Shown: piece by piece, positions 8,050 to 17,740 of the stretch
Numbering within the stretch: the stretch's first letter is position 1
Layout: each line of letters starts with the position of its first letter
Assembly: GCA_032718475.1 (NCBI GenBank)
Contig: JAUCBJ010003567.1
Location: forward strand, 1-21,304
Length of the DNA stretch: 21,304 bases
From: Nemertoderma westbladi
Taxonomy: Eukaryota; Xenacoelomorpha; Nemertodermatida; Nemertodermatidae
Reading direction: 5' to 3'
Notes under the pieces: model-generated
Told to the model about the DNA's origin: nothing
The model's input: the letters and a program-made list of their open reading frames with translations, nothing else
Databases searched by the model: none
Made by a program: the position numbers and the translations under genes

Positions 8050-8352
8050 GTAGTTCAGTACGGAACTGAAAGATGGCTTTTAGTGCCAGCTCTGCCATCC
8101 GGGCATGACGACGACAGACGACCTATGATAGAGTTAATGTAGGTGACCCTTCCTGCTGCCATGGTTACTGGGTTACAATACATAAATTGTTTTATACTGT
8201 ATAATACTGCAATAGGCCTACAACTAACAATACGGCAGTGGGTAGTATGCTAAATACTGAAATACCTACAGCAGTACAGAAGAAAGTAAAGTAAGAGGTA
8301 GCGACGAGGTAGGCCTACTACTGTACAGTACAGCAGTACTAAAGTAGTAATA
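8050..8352 (+). promoter_or_regulatory. Upstream region of COX10
   Basis: This non-coding interval before the COX10 ATG contains GTACTGTA/TACAGTA and AGGCCTAC motifs several times (8196-8345). No clear TATA box is next to the gene. An in-frame TAG at 8299-8301 closes the frame upstream of the ATG. Promoter function is inferred from position only. Confidence 0.35.
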
Positions 8353-9519
8353 ATGGCGGCTACTGGTATTATGTTTCACCCATTTCCTTTAAAATTAATC
8401 TCAGTCTACCGTTGCGGATTACGACCCATACAAACAGCGACACGAAGAAAACCCACCGACAAAATAACCGCAACATCTCTAGAAGTCGGTTCCCACAGGA
8501 TAGACAATCTTCTGCTGAAACCAACAGCGAATAAACTACACGAATTTGTTGTGAAACTGCCTGGAGGAACCCCTATTATATCGAGCGCCACCGGGATACC
8601 GGTACCGACGGGGGAGGAAATAAAACATCGTTACTTAGTAAAAACGAGAACCGCATATCGTACAAGGATAAAACCGTATCTTAGTTTAGCGAAATATCGG
8701 CTCACTGGATTAGTAGTTATAACGACAATAGGAGGTTATATATTGTGTCCATCTACTGCATTATCTACTTTCTGCCTATCTACCTTCCTACTCACTACAG
8801 TAGGCACCTGGTTCATGAGTTGTTCAGCTAATTCGTTGAACCAACTTCTCGAAGTCCCTTTCGACTCTCAGATGAATCGGACTCGCGGCCGCCCATTAGT
8901 GACCGGTCGTCTGTCCCCGCTGCAGGCCCTCATGTTCGCTTCCTCTACCGGTCTCGCTGGTCTCTCCACCCTCTATCTCTCGGTAAACCCCGTCGCCGCC
9001 GGGTTAGGTTTGCTAACGCTACTCCTCTACGCCGGGGTCTACACCCCGATGAAGCGTTACTCCATCGGTAACACGTGGTGCGGCGCGGTTGTCGGTGCTT
9101 TACCGCCGGTTCTCGGTTGGACTGCGGCTTCCGGAGGGGCCTTCCATCTCGGTGCCCTTTCTCTAGGACTGCTCTTGTACTCCTGGCAGTTCCCCCACTT
9201 TAACTCATTGAGTTGGAACCTCAGAGGCGATTATTCTCGCGCCGGGTACCACATGACGGCTCTCTGTAACCCTAAATTGTGTCGCGTTGTCGCATTGCGA
9301 CACTCCCTTGCGATGCTGCCAATCTCCCTTAGTTTCCCCTACTTCTCGGTTACCACTTGGTACTTTCCTTTTGCCGCTCTGCTTATAAATCTGCCGTTAA
9401 TTTATTTGTCAGTCAACTTTTATCGAGACCCATCTCGGAAAACGTCCAGGACGCTATTCTTCTCAACTCTGTTTCATTTACCCTTAATATTTATTTTACT
9501 TTTGGTCTGTAAAGTTTGA
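8353..9519 (+). CDS. COX10: Protoheme IX farnesyltransferase (heme O synthase), mitochondrial
   Basis: This complete intronless frame encodes 388 residues. The enzyme farnesylates heme B to heme O in the mitochondrial inner membrane, the first step to heme A for cytochrome c oxidase. It belongs to the UbiA prenyltransferase superfamily. Residues 1-45 are rich in Arg, Ser and Thr with few acidic residues, fitting a mitochondrial presequence. The core starts near 112 (YLSLAKYRLTG). The first polar motif is N160-S-L-N-Q-L-L-E167-x3-D171-x2-M174-x-R176-T-x2-R180-P-L, the COX10 version of the metal-diphosphate site. YTPMKRYSIGNTW follows at 230-242, and QFPHFNSLSW with RGDYSRAGYHM at 279-303. Hydrophobic helices fill the rest. 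The ATG at 8353 is supported by an in-frame TAG at 8299. It is shorter than human COX10 (443 residues), mostly at the N-terminus. Base composition shifts from AT-rich (8353-8850) to GC-rich (8860-9260). Confidence 0.96.
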   Translation: MAATGIMFHPFPLKLISVYRCGLRPIQTATRRKPTDKITATSLEVGSHRIDNLLLKPTANKLHEFVVKLPGGTPIISSATGIPVPTGEEIKHRYLVKTRTAYRTRIKPYLSLAKYRLTGLVVITTIGGYILCPSTALSTFCLSTFLLTTVGTWFMSCSANSLNQLLEVPFDSQMNRTRGRPLVTGRLSPLQALMFASSTGLAGLSTLYLSVNPVAAGLGLLTLLLYAGVYTPMKRYSIGNTWCGAVVGALPPVLGWTAASGGAFHLGALSLGLLLYSWQFPHFNSLSWNLRGDYSRAGYHMTALCNPKLCRVVALRHSLAMLPISLSFPYFSVTTWYFPFAALLINLPLIYLSVNFYRDPSRKTSRTLFFSTLFHLPLIFILLLVCKV

Positions 9520-9770
9520 TATTAATAGAATTTGTAGAATACTAATTGTAGGTTATTTTCTGTAGTTAGTGCAATTCTATTTAATTGAAACATTGTTAGT
9601 TCAGGTAGATGATGCCAATATTGAATGTACAAAGCCACGGATTCTTAAGTAAACTTTCTTATTTATCCGATCAGGTTTTTTGAGAATTTTTTGGCGTTGT
9701 CGGCGCCATCGACCACAATTTATATGGCGTCTGGCGCCTTTGAAACTTGCGAAATCGGCGAACTGTTCAA

Positions 9771-9776
9771 AATAAA
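9771..9776 (+). terminator. Candidate COX10 polyadenylation signal
   Basis: An AATAAA hexamer lies about 250 bp after the COX10 stop codon. No genomic A tail or target duplication follows, so it gives no support for a recent retrocopy. Confidence 0.4.
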
Positions 9777-9943
9777 TACATAAACAACAAGGCCTGTCAA
9801 AAATTAGTTGGACGGGTAATTATTTATTGAGGTTATTCATTGGAGCAGATGCATTTAAATTTCTAATTAATTTAGGTATATTTAAATTAATTTGATAATT
9901 AATTGAATTGAAGGTTTGGTTATCGATCAGTAAGTCGATTCAT

Positions 9944-10010
9944 TCATACAGTAGTAAATGTGGTTGGATCTTTAGGGTGATCCAAACCACCTCCCTTTAC
10001 TACTGTATGA
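9944..10010. other. 67-nt imperfect hairpin
   Basis: The left arm TCATACAGTAGTAAA (9944-9958) is a perfect match to the right arm TTTACTACTGTATGA (9996-10010). Inside it GTGGTT-GGATC pairs with GATCCAAACCAC with small bulges and leaves a loop of TTTAGGGT. About 26 of the bases in each arm are paired. Its size fits a small-RNA precursor, and it could equally be the remnant of a miniature inverted-repeat element. Confidence 0.6.
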
Positions 10011-11897
10011 TGTTTAGTTTAACCCGGATACCTGGGCGCGGAACTATCTTTGGTAATACTGAATATCTATTTATTATATGCAAATGTTTTATCTCTAACC
10101 TTTTTAATAATAATTGGCAACTAATTGAATAATTGTTTAGTGAATGAATTACAATATTAATTGATTGGTAACCACAACTTAATTCCATTTAATTGATTGA
10201 TAATATTTCCGAAGTTGATAGAGGCCATGCAATTAAATTGCAATTAATTGTTGAGAGGCCTTGCTGTACCGGTAGGGTTATCAGAGAATATACAGGGCAA
10301 TCTCTTGGGGAATCTCTTTGGCTGACGTCTCCGAGGTTCCAGCGGCCACGTGCTGTGGCGCTGCGCCATATTTATTGGCGCTAAAAACAACCCGAACACG
10401 ATGGTTAACCTCGAACATGATGTTGTTTCGGTTCGATTCTGGTTTTATCATAACCACAAAATGACAGCGTCATCTTATTCATGGTCAACATCATACCTGA
10501 ACCTGGGCCTATGGAAATTAAATTTGGGTGACCCGATATTCGTAATTATTATTAATTAATATGAACAGCAATTAATTAAAACTAACCGCAATCCTGTCGG
10601 ATATTTTGTGTTATTATTTTATAAATTTCTTATAAATAAATTAAAATAATAAATTAATTAATGATAAATATAATAATATTTAATAAAAAAAAAATAAGTA
10701 AAAGTAATGAATACGTGAAATAAAAATCTATGAGCGTGAAATATAAAAATTACGGTAATATACTGTAACTGGCAGTTTATTCACCATCAAGTGGGGCGAG
10801 CCATAGTATGAGCCACCCACAGACGCATAGTAGTAATATTATTTTTATTTTAATTAAATTTAGTAGTAATTCGCGCAGTCGTAATTTTTAATATGGATTA
10901 CGAAATCGATGAGGTACAGTAATATTAGCCTTATAATGCCTAGGGCGTTATCGGTAAACTTTATCAAGATTTGCGGGCAGATCAAGAAAGTTTTTAATCA
11001 TACGAGAATATCAATTCCAATTACTCTCATCTATTTAACCGCATGTATACTAGTGATATAGCAAGTGGATGGAGTCTATGCCGGGCTATATGCGAGACTA
11101 CTTCTAAATTCTAACTGTACCGTAAAGTATAAAACATAAAGAGTACGATAACATAAGTGTTATATTGGTACACTGTAGCTGCTATAATTTTATAAATATT
11201 ACTTCTGATTGGCTGTCAATGCTGGTAATGCCAGCTTTTAACTTTCAAGTAATATTCAATTCAAGTTACATCCATCCGTTTAGTGGAGAAGTTGTGTAGA
11301 AAAGCTCCGTGTATCGTAACAGCAAAAGTTGTATTAAAAATGGTTAAATTATTAGACAAATTCCCGTTGCTATGGAAACTAAATTGGTAACTACCTAGAA
11401 GTGAATACTTCAGTCTGTCGATAGTTAATAGAGTAAAGTTTGTCTGTGCCAAATTAGGAGAAAATCCCACCAAAAGACCCCTTGTTGGTTGTTGCTACTA
11501 TAAAATCCATGTTGCTTAGGAAAGAAACAGGAAATTGAAAGTACATATACAATATATTTTTATAGAAATTTTTTGGGGGTATTGTAAAATAAAAACAATT
11601 GGTTTGGATGAATTGCGAATTTGTTATGGGTTGACCCCCTTTTTGGCTAGATTGACTATCCTAGTTGTAGCGCGTTTACACCCCTTTTCATCGTATTAAT
11701 AGCCAGCAAACATGTTCTGGAACGCACCCCTCTATCATCTACCTACGTTAATATTGGTTTTGTATAGAAAAACCTTTTTCCAGATAATAATTCGTTCGTT
11801 GGGCATATACTTTTTGGAAATAATCAGCTCGACCCCCCCCCCCCGATGAGTAATTTATTTAGATCCAATCTGTGATCCGATTAATTGTGCTATAATA

Positions 11898-11903
11898 TTT
11901 ATT
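11898..11903 (-). terminator. Candidate polyadenylation signal of the transporter gene
   Basis: TTTATT on the plus strand is AATAAA on the gene strand, about 20 bp past the stop codon at 11925. A second one lies at 11854-11859. Either could end the transcript. Confidence 0.45.
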
Positions 11904-11924
11904 TAAAACTAAAAGATTAAGAAT

Positions 11925-12343
11925 TCACGCCAATCCCCTGGTGTCTACGGGTCGCTTCTCTTTTTTATGCAAAAATAAAACCACAAACGGTAACAAACTA
12001 GCCATAAGAAATACGACACCAGCTACATTGAAAATAAGGCTGTAGTCTTTATTGAGTTCGAATAACCAACCGGTAGTTGGAGGCACTATTAGTGCCGGTA
12101 GACCCCAGGACAATAGAGACATGTAGGCGTAAGCGTCGCCGAACAGTTCGCTATCCAGATATATGTAGATCAACACACCGTTGAGTGTGAGTATGATACC
12201 GGTAGTGAAGCCATAGAGGAACATGTAAATGGATTGGAGTAGGAGCGTCTCCATTAGATAACTGCTCATTATCGTAACAACGCCCACCATTAGAAGGACA
12301 CATTGTTGAACAACCAGTAGTTGCTTCTCAAATTTAATGCTCA
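11925..12343 (-). CDS. SLC16-like monocarboxylate transporter, exon 3 (C-terminal)
   Basis: The last coding exon covers residues 412-550 of the predicted protein and ends at TGA 11925-11927. The acceptor is TTTATGTTTCCATAG|TG on the minus strand and receives one base from exon 2 (phase 1). It encodes the second half of the C-terminal six-helix bundle, including ETLLLQSIYMFLYGFTTGII, LLSWGLPALIVPPTTGWLFE and a last helix before KKEKRP. The PPTTGWLFE segment matches the conserved PPxxGWLxD region in MCT family members. A cytoplasmic tail of about 14 residues rich in Lys and Arg follows. The open frame continues upstream of the acceptor through the intronic minisatellite, but the splice-phase match and family similarity both end at 12343, so the repeats are not taken as protein. 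Confidence 0.88.
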
Positions 12344-12376
12344 CTATGGAAACATAAATATATGTATAATGGAGTT

Positions 12377-12964
12377 GAGAGGACCGGGCATGTACGCGGT
12401 CCGTCGGGTGATAGAACTGAGAGGACCGGGCATGTAGGCGGTCCGTCGGGTGGTAGAACTGAGAGGACCGGGCATGTACGCGGTCCGTTGGGTGGTAGAA
12501 CTGAGAGGACCGGGCATGTACGCGGTCCGTTGGGTGGTAGAACTGAGAGGACCGGGCATGTACGCGGTCCGTCGGGTGGTAGAACTGAGGGGACCGGGCA
12601 TGTATGCAGTCCGTCGGGTGGTAGAACTGAGAGGACCGGGCATGTACGCGGTCCGTCGGGTGGTAGAACTGAGAGGACCGGGCATGTACGCGGTCCGTCG
12701 GGTGGTAGAACTGAGAGGACCGGGCATGTACCCGGTCCGTCGGGTGGTAGAACTGAGAGGACCGGGCATGTACGCGGTCCGTTGGGTGGTAGAACTGAGA
12801 GGACCGGGCATGTACGCGGTCCGTCGGGCTGTAGAACTGAGAGGACCGGGCATGTACGCGGTCCGTCGGGCGGTAGAACTGAGAGGACCGGGCATGTACG
12901 CGGTCCGTCGGGTGGTAGAACTGAGAGGACCGGGCATGTACGCGGTCCGTCGGGTGGTAGACCT
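12377..12964. repeat. 42-bp minisatellite, 14 exact-length units, in transporter intron 2
   Basis: The unit begins GAGAGGACCGGGCATGTACG and repeats 14 times from 12377 to 12964 with point changes but no length change. Because 42 is divisible by three, long repeat ORFs appear in several frames on both strands. Each unit has inverted arms GGACCG and CGGTCC 10 bases apart. It ends 33 bp before the exon 3 acceptor. On the gene strand each unit carries TCCTCTCAG, which resembles a 3' splice site. Confidence 0.97.
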
Positions 12965-13974
12965 GAGAGGTCTTATTCGACACCTCCCGCGCAGGTTCGA
13001 GGCGGTACTTTCTACTGCATAAAGGTGCCGCCTAAAAACATGTTGAACCTCCGGAACTCTTATTATTAATTAATATGAAGCAAATATTTTACAGTGGAAA
13101 TATTATACAGAAAGATTTAGAAATTTCCGAATATATTTACTATAAAAATGCCACTTAAAACTTAAACACTTTTGATGTGGCAAAAGCAAGGCTCTTCCGC
13201 TGGCAGAGAGTGAAAAAGCCAGGTGCTAAAAGTAACGAATCATCATCGCTTTATACTCAGACAATGGAATTCGGATCAGAATGAGTCTAGTTTCTGATTG
13301 GTCGCAGCTCCTCACTACTAGTTGGCCAACCGAATTACGTTCCAATCACATTATTGTACATTATGGATTGGTTAGAGCTGGGCTCATTGACCGCAAACGT
13401 GCCCGGGTGTGGCAAACCAAACGTTACCCAACTGGGCAAGCCTACACAAAATTATTAATAGAGTGGGGAAAGATATCTATTTCAGGTGACATCAAATTGA
13501 ATGTTATTTATTACCGGTACCTAATTTTCACCAAATTATCGGCCTACAGGCCTTTATCAATTGACTATTAGTAGGCCTATGTGGTTAAAGAACACGAGTG
13601 GGGCCTTCGTGCAGCAAAAGCTGCAAGCCATTTTAGCGAACAATTATAATTATACTATGGCTAGTTATTGGCTCCCGACCCGACACACATAGACTTTTAG
13701 AAAACGGCCATTATTATAATTATATTATAACAGTTCGCTGATGGCTCGCAGTTTTGACTCGCCCCACAATTACTTTACTCAAAATGTTTTGTGCATTATA
13801 GGGTTGGTAATAATATGCAATATTTTTTAGTTTTATTTTTAACAACATGCATGTGTTATTGCATATTATGTACAATAATTGTACATACAGTAAGTGTATG
13901 TACAAGTAAGTATTGCGTACGTACTGGTACTACGTACATGTTATCTGCGACAGATTTAAATAAACTCGACCCAC
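12965..13974 (-). other. Rest of transporter intron 2
   Basis: Intron 2 runs from 13974 to 12344 on the minus strand. Outside the minisatellite it holds AT-rich DNA, a short GTGGGGCCTTCG repeat copy at 13598, the reverse copy of GTGGGGCGAG at 13758-13767, and a palindromic patch with TGTACA and ACGTAC motifs at 13868-13937. I see no independent gene; the 96-codon plus ORF at 13281-13571 has no recognisable similarity. Confidence 0.6.
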
Positions 13975-14952
13975 CTGCACTTATTATCAATCGACCCATT
14001 AGTTGACCGAACCCCGAGTACGCGACGGTAGAGACGCTATCCTGTCTGCTCAATCCCAGCTCCCCGCAACGCTTGACCTGGTGGACGTTGACCACCCACA
14101 CGCCGCACATACTCAACCCGACCATAAACAGATGCATAACGAAGTAGGGCTTACCAAAGGGAAGAGTGGAGATAAACCCACGGAGTTTTGTTACCCAAGG
14201 TCTCCTTCTTCTCTCATTGGACACAGTAAGGGTCATTTCTTGGCTGGCGATTAGACTCCTTACTGACTGACTGTGTTGGAACGCCAACATTTGAGAGACG
14301 CTCGCGTTTACTAATGGATGCGCGGTTACTAAGGGATGAACTGCCGGTGTGGTCGTTAATGTTGATCGGCGGATTCTTGGTTTTCTCCTTGCGTTTATCG
14401 CTCCTAGGTAATTATTGGTTGTTGCGTCGTAGGAATGGACAATGTGCCGATCCTTTACAGACAAAACATCGAGACTAAGGAATATATTTTTAGGTGCGTT
14501 TCCATTCGTACAATTATTTACAACCGGGGGAGGTTTCTTTATTCTTCCTACTCGACGTCCCACTGGTCTTTCCACTGATATTTTCCTTCGCTTATCATCT
14601 ACAACCAGTACGACACCGAAAAGGTATCCACAGAGACACAGATGGAGAGAAATTGCGCTCAAAAGGAGAAAGGCCCCATTCCAAGCATAAGCTTGCACTA
14701 ACCAATCGCAAAGAAGGGGAAATATGACTACACCAATGGCTGCACCGCATGTCATAATGGCGGTTGCCAAGGCAACGTGTTTCCCGAAACTTTGGTTTAC
14801 AGCGAGGTAGCAAGATATGTCACTTAGAGCCATTCCCAGACCGCAGAGCAATCCGTATGATATATTTATATGCCAGACTTTACTAGCGAAGCTACTCAAA
14901 TTGAAACCAACAAAGACGAGAATCCCGCCAATAACAGCTACCCATCGCAGAC
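13975..14952 (-). CDS. SLC16-like monocarboxylate transporter, exon 2 (central)
   Basis: The exon is bounded by acceptor TTATGCAG|GT at 14953 and donor CAG|GTGGGT at 13975/13974; both phases are 1, agreeing with exons 1 and 3. It encodes residues 86-412: helices 2-6 of the N-terminal bundle, a long cytoplasmic loop (about 210-345), and helix 7. Between helices 4 and 5, CYLAVNQSFGKHVALATAIM fits the MCT signature YFxxxRxLAxGxAxAG, with Lys-His at the usual Arg-centred position. WLVQAYAWNGAFLLL is the conserved stretch before helix 6. The loop is basic and Ser/Thr-rich, as in the family. Helix 7 is around KPYFVMHLFMVGLSMCGVWV, then VHQVKRCGELGLS, which matches the xHxVxxAxxLGxS pattern. The substrate cannot be told; orphan MCT-like members are common. 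Confidence 0.9.
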
Positions 14953-15321
14953 CTGCATAAATAATAATAATGTTGTATGATTTGTTTGCTTATTGTAATC
15001 CTTAAGGGTATTTTATACGTTTAGAAACGGTAAATTGTATCTTACTGTACTCCTAGTCATTCATATCTCCCCCTTTGGACACAAACATAATTATTGTAAA
15101 ACTATTTTGTATTGCTAAAAAAATTGATATGAAACTGTAAATTAAAATAATAATATGGGTGAAATGTAATTTTTAGAAAAAAATTAAACAAGAATTTCAA
15201 AATCTGTGGAATTATTTCCAAGTAAAAAAACTACGCCTTGAGTTTGGTTTCAATAAAATTATATATCAAATACCTCTCCATCTCCAATATAAACGGGTTT
15301 TGCACTTTTAGGTTTTCTTGC

Positions 15322-15344
15322 GGGGGGGGGGGGGGGGGGGGGGG
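15322..15344. repeat. G23 homopolymer
   Basis: A run of 23 G lies in transporter intron 1 (C on the gene strand). The read length is uncertain, as in any homopolymer. Confidence 0.85.
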
Positions 15345-15625
15345 TCGGCATAAGGTAGGCGACACATAATTCTTTATAAAATTTCACAATTTTGGGATTT
15401 AAAAGTATCTAGGGCAAGTTGCAGTGTGGACAATGAGTTGTAAACATCAGTGTGTGTGTGGGGCGAGCCACGAGGTAAACGAGTTTTGCGTTGTGTTTCG
15501 GTCAGTCTGTAGGCAAATGTTTGAATCTTTCATCATTTTGATGATGATGATGAATTTTTGATGAAATTCAACCAAAATTGGTCCACGTCTAGAATTTCCC
15601 AAAGTCTGATATATAATTTGTTTGT

Positions 15626-15647
15626 GGGGGGGGGGGGGGGGGGGGGG
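15626..15647. repeat. G22 homopolymer
   Basis: A second G run, 304 bp from the first in the same intron and almost the same length. Together they could form intermolecular or intrastrand G4 structures on the non-coding strand. Confidence 0.85.
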
Positions 15648-15930
15648 CTGGCTCAGCAGTTATCCAGTCTTTAGCTAGATGGCGACTGACTATTCAATAG
15701 TGGTGCCCGTAATATAAGCATGAAGGCCCATGAACGTGTAAGATGGGATATACGTATCGCACCAACCAATATATTAATGTAAAAATATCTGAATCAGACA
15801 GGAAGAGAAACGGCAATTTTTGACGATTTGGCGAAATATATTTCGACCCGCTTTTCTCATGTATAAAGTTGTGTTTCTTCATTGAAAAATATCAATAAGT
15901 ACAATAAGCAAATATATAAGCTAGACTTAC

Positions 15931-16186
15931 TTGCTATTTGACTTTGTACAATAGCATTTGCAAAAGGGTAACAGAGGCAAAAAACCGAACTATTAATAGC
16001 ACCGACCCACGAAGCTGCCCACATATCCACCTCCCAATCGTCAACAATGATAGCAAATATCACAGAAAAACAAAAAAACGGGCCAAATATAATAACTTGT
16101 GAGAGCGTGGAGGCAGCTAACACAAGCCACGATGTCCATGGCTCTGAGTTATTCATTTGTAATGCTGTTGACCCAGACCTAATCAT
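15931..16186 (-). CDS. SLC16-like monocarboxylate transporter, exon 1 (N-terminal)
   Basis: The exon starts at ATG 16186 (MIRSGS); an alternative ATG is at MNNSEPW a few codons further. It ends at donor ATAGCAA|GTAAGT (phase 1), so 85 codons plus one base. It encodes a short N-terminal tail and helices 1 and 2. NNSEPWTSWLVLAASTLSQV is where MCTs carry the [D/E]G[G/S][W/F][G/A]W signature; only acidic, Trp and Trp positions are kept here. WAASWVGAINSSVFCLCYPF is the well-conserved helix 2 stretch. Joining the three exons gives 550 residues and 12 predicted helices, normal for SLC16 proteins. The transporter would move a small organic acid or related solute, usually with a proton, across the plasma membrane; its true substrate is unknown. 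A further 5' non-coding exon is possible. Confidence 0.85.
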
Positions 16187-17680
16187 ATTCGTTAACAATA
16201 TAAGAGTCTGTAGACTGCATTGTTACAATTATATTCTCTAACAACTACTCTTCTCTAGTACGTAGTTTGAATTTACTAAAGCCATTATATTATATATTTG
16301 TTTGAAAAATATATAATTGGGTGAATTCGCCAATGGGTTCTTGTTAATAAGGAGGTGATTGGAAGACTTTGAGATTTGATTCTAGTTAACAATGCGAAAT
16401 AATTGTGTCGTGCAAATACTACCTCGGTTATTCAATATAATTCGTAGTGTAAACATTGATATGTATAAATATTTGTGGTTTTAATTTCTACAAGTTCATT
16501 TTTTACAGTGATGACATTAAGATTTACAACCCAAACATACTACAATAGAATAAAGGATATTTCCTCATAACTCCCTCCTTGCCTTATCAAGCGAGTGGCC
16601 TGATCGCGCGATAGATATGATGAATGAAGTAGTATTGTAATTCATTTTGATAGCATACCTTAGTAATTAAATTTCCATACCGCGAAAGTATCGAGACTGA
16701 GTTATCGGTATCATCACCATCAACAAACTCAACATTATTGAGTGAATATTTGTTATGAATGGCAAAGGAGAGGCAAATCCCATTTCGGTAAATTAATGAC
16801 TCATCTCAATGTTAATTAGTCAATCAAGGGGAAAGAGCAGGTCAGAGTGCTATGTTATTCTAACCAAAACAATAAACAAAAGTCATCAGGTTAGAATTTT
16901 ATTTTTGTATCCAGCCTGTAGTTGGAGTATCAGTAGTGCTCTTAGATCTGTAGCGGATGTTAGCGGATTATCATTTACCCAAAGTAACTCAACATTATTA
17001 GCTTTACCATGTGGTTGCAACGATTACAGGCAATTATTACTGTGTTTTTATATAATATATTATTGGTGCAATCAATCACCAAGTTGCTGCCCTCTTGGTG
17101 AGCATCAACCTTATTATCCCTCATACATACATACATACAGACACACATACACGTTCGTGGGGCCTTCGCGCAGCTCGAAGTGAGCAAAGCCTTTAGCATA
17201 TGGGCACCATTACCGAGTTGTCTGCCGTTAGTCAGAAGTCTTCAACACAATACTCGTCATCCCCTTGTGCCTCGTTGCGTTTGTTCGTTTTTGACCAAAC
17301 TTCAGATTCTTTCTAAACTTTTGACGGACTACATACGTACCAAGTTTCGTTTAATTTCATCGAGGAATAACCGAGTTATTAGCGATCAAAAATTTACGAC
17401 GACTCCTTTGCTGACACCCCGACTGTGATACTATAATCCGCAACCTGCACTGCAGCCGCTCATTGAGATTATGCACGCGCATTGAGCTACTTAGTCTAAA
17501 TGATAAATTTGCGCTGACTCCATGCAAGCCACAATCGGCAGCTTGGGGAAACCAACGAGACACCTCCAATGTTAAAAATCAGGAGGTTGAGAAAATTTTT
17601 GTGATCAGCAATTTCATGATCTACCGCTAGGAAGCGAAGCGGTACATACCACTTCACCTACAGTGCTACAGTATGCTTAA
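16187..17680. other. Upstream region of the transporter, no gene seen
   Basis: The stretch is AT-rich. ATATATTATATAT near 16287-16300 could be a TATA-like element for the transporter. It includes a CATA microsatellite (17123-17140), the second GTGGGGCCTTCG copy (17157) and a fragment of the dispersed repeat near 17605-17632. Short ORFs here resemble nothing I know. Confidence 0.5.
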
Positions 17681-17686
17681 CTTTTA

Positions 17687-17736
17687 CAGATTTAGTCGAA
17701 AAATTTTTGAATTTTAAAAATTTTCGTCTAAATCTG
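17687..17736. other. 50-bp imperfect palindrome at the left edge of the long minisatellite
   Basis: CAGATTTAGTCG (17687-17698) faces CGTCTAAATCTG (17725-17736) with one mismatch, and the interior AAAAATTTTTGAATTTTAAAAA is itself self-complementary. The array of CCCTAGGG units starts only a few bases after it. Confidence 0.8.
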
Positions 17737-17740
17737 CATT

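Larger units (their letters stand above)
9520..11897. other. AT-rich intergenic region between COX10 and the transporter
   Basis: No gene is recognised here. Short ORFs (for example 9908-10132, 10350-10559, and 11261-11473 on the minus strand) resemble nothing known and lie in AT-rich DNA. It contains the hairpin at 9944-10010, TTAATTAA-rich patches (9850-9910, 10550-10690), a 13-mer shared with the transporter intron (10791-10803) and a C12 run at 11833-11844. Confidence 0.6.
14953..15930 (-). other. Transporter intron 1
   Basis: The donor is GCAA|GTAAGT at 15930 and the acceptor is TTATGCAG at 14953. The 978-bp intron has two long G runs (15322-15344 and 15626-15647), a GATGAT microsatellite near 15537-15552 and a copy of GTGGGGCGAGCCA at 15458-15470. 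No gene is seen. Confidence 0.8.

Noticed and set aside
9520-11900. tRNA, rRNA or snRNA genes
   Set aside because: I looked for T-loop (GGTTCGA) with matching acceptor stems and for conserved rRNA words, here and in the other non-coding parts, and found none.
12344-13069. Long ORFs on both strands over the 42-bp repeat as genes
   Set aside because: The period is a multiple of three, so any stop-free frame stays open in all units. Several frames are open at once, so none is evidence for coding.
13281-13571. 96-codon plus-strand ORF within intron 2
   Set aside because: There is no recognisable domain, and it stands in a non-coding intron with CCAAT-like words. Length alone is not evidence.
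16187-16198. Transporter start four codons earlier at 16198
   Set aside because: That codon is TTG. The first ATG in frame is at 16186.
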